64,000 nt of DNA from Viridothelium virens (GCA_010094025.1 ML991783.1:1-64000), one strand, 5' to 3'. Counted from the stretch's first letter, positions 22,039 through 34,182 are shown. Numbers and translations: made by a program. The notes: generated by a model not told the origin, from the sequence alone.

Positions 22039-23467
22039 TCAAATCTGTCTCTTGTATACCATCGAGCCAAATTTCCACACTTGATCTACTAACAACGCTT
22101 TTCTACCAGAACCCTCTTGTGCCTCAGACAGGACAACCAGATCAGCGTCCGCATTATGCTCGAGGCAACCCTTTGTCTTTTCAAGCCTGAGCATCTTTGC
22201 TGGAGTCGATGTCACGGGCTTTATGGCTTCGGGAATACTAACTTCTGCTGCGTTGTAGAAATTATTGACACAATCGATCAACGGTATAGTCCTGTACCCC
22301 GGTTCAGTTTTAATTGAGCTTTAGGACCAAGTTCAACTCACACTCCGGCCAATGTTTCTGAATCATTCAATGTCAGCACATTGCCCTTCTTTATAAAGTG
22401 ATCGCCATTGGTCCAATCATACGTTCCATCCGGCAAGCCAGCGGGATGCATCGCATCCGTTACGAGGATAAATCCATCTGGATGCGCATTCCAAGCAATG
22501 ACGACAGAAGTAAGATGAAGATGTACGCCATCCGCGATGATGCCAAAGTATGGTCTCTGGAGCTTATCTCCTTGACCAAGTACGCCAAAGATTCCAGGAT
22601 TCCGATGATGCAGAGGCCGCATAGCATTGAAAAGATGGGTCACCATTGTAGATCCGGCATCCATGGCAGCCTTCATCTGCTCGTATGTTGCTTCTGAGTG
22701 GCCTACTGAGAAAATGATCCCCCGGGAGACGATGTCAGGGATGGCGGCTGCAACCCCAGGAAGTTCAGGGCCAGCAGTGATCATCTTTATGATGGGATTG
22801 AAGACATCGTTCGAATCATGCTTCGGCCGTAAGTTATCTGGCCCATAACACTCCAGTATGTCTTGAAATCCATCGGGTGCTTCTTGTAGTACGTCAATAC
22901 GGTGCATCCCATTTTTGGTTGGGCTAATGAAAGGTCCTTCACAATGAGCGCCAAGTGATTCAGCACCATCATTCGGGTTGCGGCGAGCCCCCGAAGGACC
23001 ACAATACGGTAAAACCTAGACTGTTAGCTTCTTAAATGACCATCACCTTCCTGCAATGGACATTATATAGCTTTTACCTTATGATACACTTCTTGATGCG
23101 CGCTCGGAAAGGTCGGTAGGTATGAAGTTACGCCACTCTCAATTAGGCTTCTATTGACTCGGCGAAAGCCTTTTACGTATTCTGTAATGTCTCCTGGCAC
23201 GACCGAAAATGAGAATCCGGCAAAGCCATTTAACTGCACATCGATAAAGCCAGGAGCGAGGATTCGACCACCGAGATCAATGATTTCGTCTGGTATTACC
23301 TGATGCTGATAGAAGGCGATCTGACTTTGGATTATCTTGCCAGTTTTCGAGCTAATCCAGAGATCTTCATTCACGAGTTCGTTTCCTTTGATCAAGCGGC
23401 AATTTACGAATTTGACGATATGACTCTTAGGTCCACCCGGAGAGCCAGGTGATGTAGAGATTGGCAT
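22039..23467 (-). CDS. dac1: N-acetylglucosamine-6-phosphate deacetylase
   Basis: Converts GlcNAc-6-phosphate to glucosamine-6-phosphate and acetate, the committed step of GlcNAc catabolism. Three exons, 23078-23467, 22342-23015 and 22039-22291, give 438 aa. NagA-family landmarks are all present: APGFIDVQLNGFAG, GAHCEGPFISPTKNG (metal-binding Glu), VGHSEA and THLFNAM (metal-binding His residues), and the catalytic Asp in LVTDAM. The 3' part, STPAKMLRLEKTKGCLEHNADADLVVL, is the usual amidohydrolase ending. It lies divergent to the GH3 N-acetylglucosaminidase gene across a 1.2-kb promoter and near the Ndt80-like gene, matching the known fungal GlcNAc cluster. The symbol follows Candida/Trichoderma usage for the deacetylase. 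Confidence 0.95.
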
Positions 23468-24679
23468 CGTAGGCCACAGGGATACAGGCCTCAGTATTCT
23501 GTATCAGCTCTGCGTTACCACAATCATGATCAGTAAAAGCTCGAAATGATATTCTCCTTTGGTGGAGTGGGTCTTCAGGTCGTCAAATATTTAAGGCACT
23601 CGGTCACGCGGAACGTAATTGAAGCCTCCAAAGCGGTTTTCATTGGGCTGCATTATCGATGAGATATCAGTGTCTACGCCAGCCAAGGGTCATGAGATAA
23701 CTCCACAGGATTGCAACCAAAGAGAGTGGTATCGGTCAGCACGAGGGCGATGAAACGTTGGCAGCATTGGACGGTGACGTTACGTTGAAACCAGCCGTGC
23801 CTACCTGCTCTCCGTACACCCCCACTCTGATTCACCCACATGGAAAGTGACATTCGCGCCGACCATGGATCTAGTAAATGTAGTTCTATAAGCACAAACA
23901 AGATAGAAAAGCCGGCTAGATCTCATTCCAATTTGCTTCTCGAGCTTCCGCAAGTTTGATAGTTGGCAGTGGCACTGTTTGAAGCGTGAGCAAGTTCTGG
24001 AAAAAGCGACTTGAATTGCCAACTGCAAGACACGAGGCTTTGCGACTGGGGAACACTTCACTGGAACCAATTCTGGCTATTGATCTGTGAGTTTCTAAAT
24101 TCATTGATAACTTGAGAATCAGAGAAACTTATAGCAAATAGCACATGAGCAATCAAGAATGGCAACATTTGTCACAGAAATATACTAAGACTGTCTAAAT
24201 ATAGCACTTCGGTACATGGGTATTGAAGTCAGACCCAATAATGTCGCTCCTGACATGGCAAAAACGCGATCGCTAAAGATTGATGAGCGACAGGTAGAGA
24301 TAGTCAGCCAGTAACTATTCCGTATGAAGGTGATGAGATTTGCTTGCAGGGTTCGTCGGTCCAGCCTTTCAGTGGCGTGGGTGGCGTGTCCATGGGTATT
24401 TCCATGGACCAGTAGGCCGAGGGACTCGATGACTAAACCAACTCGGGCTTTCCATAGGTCTAAGAAATCGCTTGTATCTTTGCGCAACATTATCTTGAAG
24501 ACTTCGACCCTTATCTCAAACCCCATGTCGCCGGATGTCGCCAACAATCAGATCCTATAGACAGTCCTAATGGCTAATCGATGGGTTGCCTTTCGGTAGC
24601 TATCGCCTCTGAATATCTAAGTACCGAGCCTTCGACCTGAGGTAATCTGTTCCGGCTCAGGCCCATCACCAGCGTCACC
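23468..24679. promoter_or_regulatory. dac1/nag3 divergent intergenic region
   Basis: 1.2 kb between the divergent deacetylase and GH3 genes. No protein-coding gene is supported. By position this should hold the shared or back-to-back promoters; I cannot assign a RON1 site because I do not know a secure consensus. Confidence 0.45.
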
Positions 24680-27656
24680 ATGGTTGTCAAACAAGAAGCC
24701 AAGTTGGACCCAGTATGGGATGATCCTGATAGGTATGACTCTGCATAATAGTCCTTGACAGGAAGGGCTTCGTGTAACTCAGTGACTGAACTCTTGCAGA
24801 ACCTTAGGTCAACTATTTATGATGGGATTTGATGGAACGACAGTTACTCCGCAGATACGTCAACTGATTGAGAAGCATCACCTTGGCTCTATTCTGCTAA
24901 CAGCGAAAAATCTGAAATGTATGTGACTTTGCCTAACCTTCTTGACCCAAGTCTAAATTCAGAGTAGCCGCCGAACAGACAACTCAGTTGGTCTATGAGC
25001 TTCAGAAATGTGCTCATGACGCTGGACATCCCGTTCCACTACTGGTTGCCGTGGATCAAGAGAATGGCGGTGTCAACAGTCTCTTTGACGAGATATACAT
25101 TCGGCAATATCCCAGCGCGATGGGCGTAGCTGCTACTGGTTCGACTGACCTTGCTTATGAAGTCGCAAAGGCTACTGCACAGGAAGTCTCAGCATGCGGT
25201 GTCAATTGGATTATGGGACCTTGTCTGGATGTGTTAACTAATGCTCGAAATCAACCATTAGGCGTCAGGACAAGTGGGGATGATCCTCAAGAAGTCTCAG
25301 CATATGGTGTAGCGTTCATGAAAGGTTACAAAGAGGCTGGCCTGGTCACGCTTGGAAAGCATTTCCCGTCTTACGGAAATCTTGAGTTTTTAGGCTCTGC
25401 ATTAGATGTGCCCATCATAACGGAATCCTTGGAACAACTCAGCTTGAGCGCACTCGTACCTTTCCGGAATGCTATCCGACAAGGCCTTGATTCCATGATG
25501 GTTGGTGGATGTGCCATGTCATCTGCAGGTCTGAATGTCATGCATGCCTGTCTATCCGAACAGGTTATTGAAGGGCTTCTGAGATCGGATCTCAACTTCG
25601 ACGGCGTGGTGGTCTCCGAATGCCTCGAAATGGAGGCTTTGAGCCACAATATCGGCGTTGGTGGGGGTACAGTCATGGCAGTAAATGCTGGCTGCGATCT
25701 TGTTCTCCTCTGCCGCTCTTTCCCTGTCCAGCAAGAAGCCCTGACGGGGCTCAAACTTGGGATCGATAATTCTATGATATCCCTGGATCGAGCCAAAATT
25801 TCGCTACGCAGGATTCTCAAGTTGAAATCAAAGTGCACCACATGGGAAAAGGCATTGAATCCACCAGGGATAGATTGGTTGTCTACTCTGCAACCCTCAC
25901 ACACAGGCCTTTCTACGAAAGCCTACAACAAATCTATAACGGTCGTTCGAGACAAAGGTCGGTTTTTACCACTTACTAACATAATAGATCCTGAGGAAGA
26001 GTTATTACTGTTAACACCACTTGTCAAACCATTGGCAGCATCAGCCGCATCAAAAGCCCTGTCAGAAACTGCCAATACTGGCTCACCGGAACCTGCGGTC
26101 TGGGAGAGAAGCGCTTCTGTAATGAGCGGAGAACGAGTGTTCCGGGAATTAGGTCGATCGCTCGCAAGGCAAAGAAGTGGACGAGTATTGCACACATCCT
26201 ACACTGCAAACGGTGTTCGGCCGGTACACGAAAATCTTATCAATCGAGCAAGCGCAATCATTGTACTTACGGCAGATGCGAATCGCAATTTATACCAGCA
26301 AGGCTTTACAAAGCATGTCTCCATGATCTGCAGTATGCAATATTCAGCCGGTGGTGAAAGGCGTGAAAAGCCGCTCATTGTGGTTTCCGTCAGCTCACCA
26401 TACGACTTTGCAATGGACGCAGGGATAGGAACCTATATTTGCACATACGACTTTACCGAGACAGCTTTGAACTCACTCGTCAACGTATTGTACGGTGAAC
26501 ACTCCCCAACTGGGACTTTGCCCGGCACAATCAGTCAGAGCCAGAAGCTACACCAATCAAGGCAGCATTGGCTTGTAGAGAACTTCAACGAGGAAAGAGA
26601 CGCGAATGCTCTGGACGCACTCCTCAGAACTGTCGTCGAGAGCACGCCGCTGAACCAGCACTCAGAACTATCGAGTGCGAGCTCCAACTCATTTCTACTA
26701 CACAATCAAGAGATTATTGAGGCCCACTTTGTAGTGCGCAATAGTAGCACACATGTCCTCTACGGATTTTGCTCAACCTACTTTTTCAAAACAACAGGCA
26801 CAGGCGTGATAGGCGGTCTGATTGTAGATCCATCGAGGAGGAAATTGTCCATCGGCCATTCTCTTCACAATCGGGCTATCCGAACGTTGCTACAACGAGA
26901 AGGCATCAAACGATTTCAACTAGGTTCCAGACTCCCCAGCATGTTCCTTGGTATACCGACTGGCCACGGCTCAGAACGCAAACGGCTTCGAGCATGGTTT
27001 GCTAACATGGGGTGGAACACGGCATTGTCTCGACCGGTATGCAGCATGGTGGCACGCAATCTGGCATCCTGGGCACCACCAGATGGTATGGCGAAGAGCC
27101 TCCAAAGTGCCGGTGCGCAGTTTGATCTTGTCTATGGGTGGGAGTACGCCGGCCCGATCCTTGATCACATCAAGACGAACAATCGACAAGGACTCGCAGA
27201 GGTGTACAATATGGCTCTCGCCGACTCTTCGGCTTGCGGCATCATTCGAGCAAAACGACCTGAAGACGATACACTTGTCGGCACTGTCGTGCTATATAAT
27301 ATGCAATCGAATCTTGCAGAATTTGTGCCTGGCATCAAAGATATTGGCGAAACAACAGGGGGAATTTCGTCGCCGGTCATCTCACCCTCGGTAGGAGAGT
27401 ATTCTACCCTTTTACAGGGCTTGATACTTCTGGGAATCCGATGTCTCAAGCAGCAAGGATGCAATGCTTGCATTTTGGACTACGTATGTGCACGCCCTGT
27501 CGGCGAGGAAAAATTGACCAAATTCACTGACTTGATTTCCAGATGGATGGCGATGGTAATTTCGATGGGCTCTCGGCTATGGGCTTCGGAGTTCTTCACA
27601 ACTTCGAAGAAGTCTCTTGTGATGCGGCGACATGGACGATGGTCCCACCATCGTAA
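24680..27656 (+). CDS. nag3: GH3 beta-N-acetylglucosaminidase fused to GNAT-like domains
   Basis: Four exons, 24680-24732, 24800-24918, about 24965-27483 and 27543-27656, give about 934 aa; the acceptor of intron 2 could shift by a few bases. The N-terminal 320 residues are a GH3 barrel: LGQLFMMGFDG, VAVDQENGGV (about 87), NWIMGPCLDV, KHFPSYG (about 188) and VVVSECLEMEAL (about 273). A second GH3-type domain follows to about residue 590. From about 640 to the end are acetyltransferase-like lobes, with the acetyl-CoA motif VIGGLIVDPSRRKLSIGHSL and a second lobe ending NFDGLSAMGFGVLHNFEEV. GH3-GNAT fusions are known in fungal GlcNAc clusters (Trichoderma NAG3 type). No signal peptide, so probably intracellular. 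Unusual residues at the catalytic positions are described in the findings. Confidence 0.9.
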
Positions 27657-29083
27657 AAGATAGTTAAAGGCGGCACCTGCAGAGATCCAGGATGCTATGC
27701 GGCTTATGTGGCGTCTTAGTCGTGATTTGACCTTACATGTACCAATCAGGTTGGATGCCCCGAGATTTGATCAGTCATTTGTTGGAGCTTGGACAACGTT
27801 AGGGGATTTCGGAGGGCGGGTGGCAAGCCATCAGATGAGGCTCGTCACCTAGTTTCGAACAAGCGTTTGTAGTTTCAGGCTCTTTCAGGCTCAGGAGTGG
27901 TGGGCGAGGCGATGGATTGGCGGAGCGGAGAGCGACTGCAGCGAAGCCTGAAGAGGCAGGTGCCGGGAGGGCCGAACGGGCGCTTGGGAGGTGCGGGTGA
28001 TGTGGTAGGAACACCCAGCTAAGGCCTAAGGAATGTGGATGTGGATGTGGAAGGGATGTGGGCGCGAAGGAGCAGGTGGGGCCGTTGATTAGCCTGACCG
28101 GGTGCGGGCCTCGCCAAATGCTGCCGAGGGCGCGAGGGTGCGAGGGTGCGCAGGCTCAGAGGCACGAGAGGCACGAGAGGCAGGAGGCCCAGGAGGCCCA
28201 GGAGGGCCCGGAGGGGAGCGTTGGTGGCATTTGCTGGTCCACATACAGCCACTACCTGTAATGTAGCTCTTAGCCTGCGTCGCCTAAGCTCGCCGATCAG
28301 CGAACATCGAAGCTCTAGAAAAGCTGTGGAAGCAGCTTCTCGCCCGCGCTGCAGTGTCGCTTGTGACTCCACGTGCCATCGAGCAAATCCTCCTTGAGGT
28401 CCTTTCCCCACCACTTTCTCGGAGGCTTGCTATTCTCCACCCAAAATAACATCTCGTTTCAGACCCTTCCGTCCTCCTTGTCCCGCCGTAATTATTATCG
28501 TTCTTTTTCGTTCACTCTGCTGGGCCCTTCCGCCCGTTTCCTGTGTGCCGTTTCCCTCACTCGGGTACGTGCGCACCTGATATGTTTTGGATCTTCTGCG
28601 TTGTCCGGACTCGCATTTAGGGCTGGCCAGATAACACTTGGGCGCTTCTGCAGTTGGCCGAAATCGTCATCGCATCCTGCAGTCGGTCGCACAGCGACGG
28701 CCGTGAGCAGTCGGTGGCCTGTCCTTTGCTGGTAGGAGAATCCGGCTCAGCGACCCCCGTACCACCACCACCCTCCGCTGCTGACCTGCTCTCCCGCGTC
28801 CCTGCACACTGTCAAAGCGCAACTGGTCGTGTTCACTGGATCCTGCTAGTCTTTGGGCTGTCGCATTGCTGCCGAACCGTGATAACGATTCTACGACTAT
28901 CCAAATTCTCTCAGCAGCGCCTTCCAGAGCCGTCCCAGAAGCTCCACCTCGACTACTATCAACGGTCACCAGTCGCGCCCTGGCTTGTCTGAAAAAGATA
29001 CTGGTCGACTCATATTGAATGCGCATGCTGCGCCTGCATACTTTCCTGTTCTTACTGTTCCGTGTCGGCAGCTTCGAGCCATC
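27657..29083. promoter_or_regulatory. Long 5' region of the Ndt80-like gene
   Basis: 1.4 kb without a supportable gene. The left part (27800-28350) is GC-rich and low in complexity, including near-tandem GAGGCACGA and AGGAGGCCC units at about 28158-28215. The right part (28430-28700) is pyrimidine-rich, as in many fungal core promoters. It is probably the promoter and a long leader of ron1. Confidence 0.45.
28158..28215. repeat. Short GC-rich tandem units
   Basis: Imperfect head-to-tail copies of GAGGCACGA followed by AGGAGGCCC-type units lie in the upstream region of ron1. Open frames in several registers across it are composition artefacts (Arg/Pro/Gly runs). Confidence 0.6.
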
Positions 29084-30837
29084 ATGGAGGGCTTTGATAC
29101 GATTACCATGTCATATTTGACCAATAATCCAATGTCACTCTCCGGCGCAACGACGGCAGATCAGCTTTCAGCTTCGCTACTACCTCATGATATGGCTGAT
29201 CATCTATCCAATTTCGACGCCGAGACTTTCCCAGGGTACGTTGATAGGTCTCCTCTAACCTCCCTCGCTCTCCTTGCGATACATACTATGCGAGCCATTC
29301 CATCGGCCCCACTTCGAAGCAACTCTGACTTTTATTTAGAAGCGACGACAATTTCGGGCCGCCTCCAATACCACCTCATACGCCAGGTCTCAAACGTTTC
29401 TCCAGTACTTACGAGGATCCATTCTCCGATGTCCTCAGCACATACGACCAACCGTTACAGCCTGAGCAGAACGGAACGGAGAGCGAGTCGATCGACCGCG
29501 ACAACAAGCTTCTCAGCTTTTCCGTTCCAACACTCCATTATAGGCTCCTCGACTATGCTCTGCGCCCAACGTCCATCACACTCTCTGCCCAACTCCATGG
29601 CATGTTCTTTTTGGCCGAATCGCCATGGGCAGCCAGTGGTGAAACGGCGGCACCGCCAACTGAGTTGACATGTTATCGTCGCAATCTTTTTCAGATCACA
29701 GGTACAATCACACTACCACGCATGCTACGTTTCATCATGACCGAGCAAGGCGAGCAGATCCCAATCATTGCGCAGGAACTATCTATCTCGGCCACTGAGT
29801 CGGTTGAGGGTAACTCGGTCAAAATCATATCAGTACCATGGAAAACACCAGCGACAAACCAACCTGTTGTCGAAGATAAGGCGGAAAAGGAGCCATCTGC
29901 AATTCTGCTTGACTTGATTAATGGACAAGAAATGGATTCTGAGTTTGTGAGCTTTCCAATTGCCTGGAAACGGCTGCAATTTAGGATCGCCACGGCGAAC
30001 AACGGCAGGAGAAAGGAGCTGCAGCAACATTTTGTCGTCCGTCTGAAAGTTGTTGCTACTCTCGCAACCGGCATCAAAGTGCTAATTGCAGAGAGCCAGT
30101 CTGGTGCAATTATCGTTCGAGGCAGAAGCCCGAGAAACTTTCAATCTCGAAAAGATTTCCCGTTGAGCGCTGGGGGCTCTACTTCAAGGAAGAACATGCA
30201 CTTACCTACGGCGCCCACTCGGACTCCTACCAATGATTCGCTTCCTCAACTCACTCCTGACCGCATCAAAAACAATGGACCAACATCTAATCCCTTCCCT
30301 AATGGTAACACGGACTTGCAAATTTCTCCCGACTTTTTCGAATGGAAGATTCCCACAGGACAGACTGGGGCGATGACCGCGATCCCTCAAGATCCCACAT
30401 CCTATGCCCTCGCCACCCCTAACGCCTACGCTCAGTCCAGCCCAGATTTATCCCGTCACTCCCACCACGGATCTCGTTCTGTGACTGCACCTATCAATCT
30501 ATCGCTCACGGACGATGAACCCAAACCCAAATCATCCGCCTCCCCTTCAAATAGCAACAACGATGGCCAGCCGCGCAAGCTTCCAAAACTCAATAGCGTA
30601 CCTCCGCCACCCCGAGCATCTAGCTTTTCCCTCAACATGATCAGCAGTCCAGATGAGAGTGCGGATCTTCTCTATGAATACTTTCCTCTTGGTTTGGATG
30701 ATTGGATGCCCCCTGTAGATGCAGTGTACAGACCACATGTGGTACATCAACTCAATCTACCCCCTGATCCAAAGGCACAGGCAGTCAAGAACCGAAGTAA
30801 GAGGTATTTCTCAGAGGATCAAGGGCCTGATAGATGA
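29084..30837 (+). CDS. ron1: Ndt80-like transcription factor, RON1-type
   Basis: Sequence-specific regulator with an Ndt80/PhoG DNA-binding domain. Two exons, 29084-29235 and 29340-30837, give 549 aa. The domain spans about residues 105-325 and includes ITLSAQLHGMFFLAE, ELTCYRRNLFQITGTITLPR, PIAWKRLQFRIATANNGRRKE, HFVVRLKV and RGRSPRNFQSRKDF, the Arg-rich contacts typical of Ndt80, VIB-1 and XprG. A Ser/Pro/Asn-rich linker follows, then a conserved C-terminal block near 495-545 (EYFPLGLDDWMPPVDAVYRPH). Its position beside nag3 and dac1 identifies it as the cluster regulator RON1 rather than VIB-1 or NDT80 itself; that is context-based. The first in-frame ATG was chosen as start. Confidence 0.85.
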
Positions 30838-33276
30838 GATATGCACATCATACACAGAGCTTTCTCGTCTCGGCTTACTCACACGGAGAAAGATGAAAAA
30901 TCGAGTGCCGTGGTCGACATTCAAGTTCGGCTCATGACACATTGACACCGTACACTGCAAACTTATGGGGCTAACGAATACATACTGCGCTCCGCTACCT
31001 CAAGTCATACTGCATGAGGCTACGAACTCCATGGAACAACACTGTCATGACTTCGGCTACCTACTTGAGGTCGAAGCGTTAGTTTGCGGTATTTTACGCT
31101 TTTCAGCACCGTTTAGTTGTGTCATCGGACCGTCTTAGGTGAAGCCACACGACTTCCAACTGCGTAACACGGCGGATGTTTGACAGCCGAGAGATGCTTT
31201 TGTGTTAAAATCCGAGAGTTCTCCAGACCAGAATGCTAAAGGTTACCGCATTGGATGTTTGATCCCAAAACTGTCACGTCAACCTCGAATGCTAAACCGC
31301 TCTGGGTGTGCTTCGAGTTTGTGCAGACGCGTGCATCCTGAGATTTCGCTCGTCCGATTGGGAAATTACTCATAAAGATGGTGTCCAATCTGATGACATC
31401 TTTGGCCGCCAGTCTCTCTCGGTCCAATGGGCCAGCCTTACTTGATCCCTACCACAGGACACGGAAACCGCCGATCCTGTACGCGGTTTACAAATCCTAT
31501 AGTTGGTCACGCGCATCAACAGAAAGAGTCGACTGACGATTTTCAATCGGACCCAGAATACCCGGAAGCAATTTCCCTTGCTTTCCGCGATCTGTCGCAG
31601 GAGCTCCAATGTTCGCACGTTCACCTACAGCGGACGAAAGTAAGAGACCACGTCCCTGTGTACCCGCCTACCGGCCGGATCGAGATGCTGTGCTGCGTGA
31701 CATGATTCTGTACTCAACAACCAGCCGGCTTCGCTTCTGTGCACGCCCGGCAACTCCCTTTACCGGTGCAGGCAACTCGGAATGCTGCATGCTTACTTTC
31801 ATTATGGCTGGGTTGCGTACCATGAGCTCGACACGCATTCATTCATCGACCTGTGAATCATGGAACCGGTGGGACTCGACTGGAAGACCTGCTGCACCTG
31901 ATGCTTGAGCGTGTCTGCGCTTATCAAGTTTGTGTCACAAGAGATGACCTATGTATTGGAAACTGAATTCACGAATGTATTGGGATGGGATTTCTGGAGT
32001 ATTTCGGCCCAATGCTACAGCGCGGAGTATGGGAAATTGGGATTCGGTGAGATTGATACCCGAGGCAAGCTGCCAAACCCCCACAAGAGGCTACATCTGT
32101 AGTATTGATGATGAGGAACCTCATGATCTCTGAAATTCCGTAACTCACAATTACAATATTTGTCTTTGATGATTTTTCTTGGCAAATAGAGATGCACAGT
32201 GATGCTTTAATATATGTCTTATCTGTAGTCGATGCAACGATCGCAGAACACCCTTCCTACGATTGGAAAATCCCCGCAACACCGAAGCCATCAGATGAGA
32301 GAATATTCACCGAAAATAACCAGATCTCAGCCTTCTTCAACAGCAAGATTTTATCTCTTACGAGCACAAGTAAACGGACGCTCATTCTACAACAGGTCGG
32401 GAGGTTTGAAAGACTGAGCGGAAGTGGTAATCGAGTAAGAGAGGCTGCTCTTCGTATTCTTTATCCTCGAATGTGAAGAAGTTGTCGTTCATTTCTTTTT
32501 CTCAAGGATGGTTTCGGGGGATCTGGAGACTGAGTGCGAGTGTCTATCCAGGAAACGAGGTTGCACTGTAGCGCCTTTGTCGCCGCAACTTGAGAAGCCT
32601 TCCTCTACTTCTTGTGGATGGCTATGGGCGATTTGAAAGACGGAGTAGGGACAGCCATCCATTCAAATAGATTGCTCTCCAAGTCTTCTGTCGTCGTACT
32701 TGCGGAAGTCATCGTCAGTTTTGTTTACTTGTCGATGGTTCTAGGAGCTTATAAGCTAGGAGTGCTAAACGGCTTAGTGTAGTTGCTGAGGCTTATGTTA
32801 TGGCCAAGGGAGATCAAGTCTACAAAGCCGGGGTAGTCGTCCACTGTAAGAGTTTGTCTTTTATCTTCCTTACAGCATTTAGAGAATGTATCGCCATTAG
32901 GGGTCGACATATTGTTAATTCTGCAGCTTGCTAATACAGAGTAGTGTACCTAGCAGTGTCAAGAGACAGTCGCAAGAGACCACTTCCCTACGGCCAGTAA
33001 ACATCGTGTATATGCGTTGCATGGCAAAAATGGTACCGGGTTGAGAGCAGAAATACGAAAGTGAGTCTTGCCTGTCGGATTAGGGGCTTATGGAACCAGT
33101 GCTCAAGTGGGAGTTGAACGTGTCCTACTTCGTTCCTTGGAATCGTTCAAATGGCGCTTACAGACATGACATAAGAAGAGAACTCGCCGTATAATTTCCA
33201 CTTCGTCGACTGAAGCCAACCGAAAAATCGATTCTCATCCCTGCCACAGTTTGACCATCCATATGGACCACGTATT
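30838..33276. other. 2.4-kb gene-poor region
   Basis: No gene is supported. Frames such as 31427-31705 and 32192-32476 (plus) have no domain, no signal peptide and no neighbouring exon that extends them. No repeat or element end was recognised. Confidence 0.5.
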
Positions 33277-34182
33277 CTAGCTATTGATGTCCTGATCTGA
33301 AGCTGGTGCCAAGTTTGCATTCAGCTCCCGCTCAAATGGCATGTTTTTGCTTACATCATGTTTGATATCACGCTCCGTAAACCCCGTAATCGTGATCCGT
33401 CCTAGGGGCTTTGTCCGTCCATTTGAGTCCTTATCCCCCGCATACCATCTTGCTGCGTTGGCCTTTCCATACACAATCTCCTTGACCGCCCATTCGATCA
33501 GCATGCCAAAATACTCTCCGTCTGCGCCGTCGTCGTAAAGGTAGCGAACTGCGTCGCTCATAGGTTGCTTAGACTCCGGGTAACTCTTTAACGGAACTTG
33601 CATTTCGATCTGGAATTCGGCTTTAAGGGCTGTGCTGATGATGACAAAATTGGCGATATATTTTGTGCGGATACTCGGGAGCAGGGAGGCGGTGCGCACT
33701 TTATTCTTGAGGTTTTCCGTGATAGTTTCAACAGCGCGAGGAGGTACGTCTGAGTCGCGGACCGTGACATCTTTGCCGAGCCGCTTGTTTTTATCGGTAT
33801 ACATCCTGTAGTAATACCACTTCGGAGAGGGTAGGCCGCACCCTGGGAGAATCAATTAGTTGAGATGATGTCGGATCCTCAGGCTTGGCTTACCTTGGTT
33901 TTCGTTGTTGGAGCCTCTTTTCTTGTGACTCAATTTCGAGGACTGTTGCGTTCCCAATTTCTTCATGCAAGCTACTGGCGGAGGTGTTGTCTCATGCAAA
34001 CTTGGATTCTCCTCCGCCACTGATGCATTTGGGAAAAGTTCCTTCACTTCGTTCGCGAATTGCCTATAGTTTGAGCCACCCTCGGCTGAAGGTGCTTGAG
34101 GTTTCGTGCTTCCACCATGCGAAAGAGCTGGAGTCACCAGGCCTGCAGTCAAGAGTAGTCCAAGGGGACCAAAGACCTTCAT
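33277..34182 (-). CDS. Secreted protein of unknown function
   Basis: Two exons, 33894-34182 and 33277-33842, give 284 aa. Residues 1-21 are a clear signal peptide (VFGPLGLLLTAGLVTPALS), and the predicted mature protein starts with His-Gly-Gly. A disordered Pro/Ser/Lys-rich stretch reaches about residue 95. The remaining 190 residues look folded, with KWYYYRMYTDKNKR, KYIANFVIISTALKAEFQIEMQVPL, YFGMLIEWAVKEIVYGKANAARWYAGD and a C-terminal acidic end. Only three cysteines are seen, one of them in the signal-proximal part, so this is not a typical disulfide-rich effector. I do not recognise the family. The mature N-terminal His recalls copper monooxygenases, but no other feature of those enzymes is present. 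Confidence 0.75.

Noticed and set aside
28058-28414. Overlapping Arg/Pro/Gly-rich open frames on both strands
   Set aside because: They are composition artefacts of the GC-rich low-complexity sequence upstream of ron1.
32745-32765. Short palindrome AGCTTATAAGCT
   Set aside because: A 12-bp palindrome is expected by chance in 64 kb and nothing nearby gives it a role.
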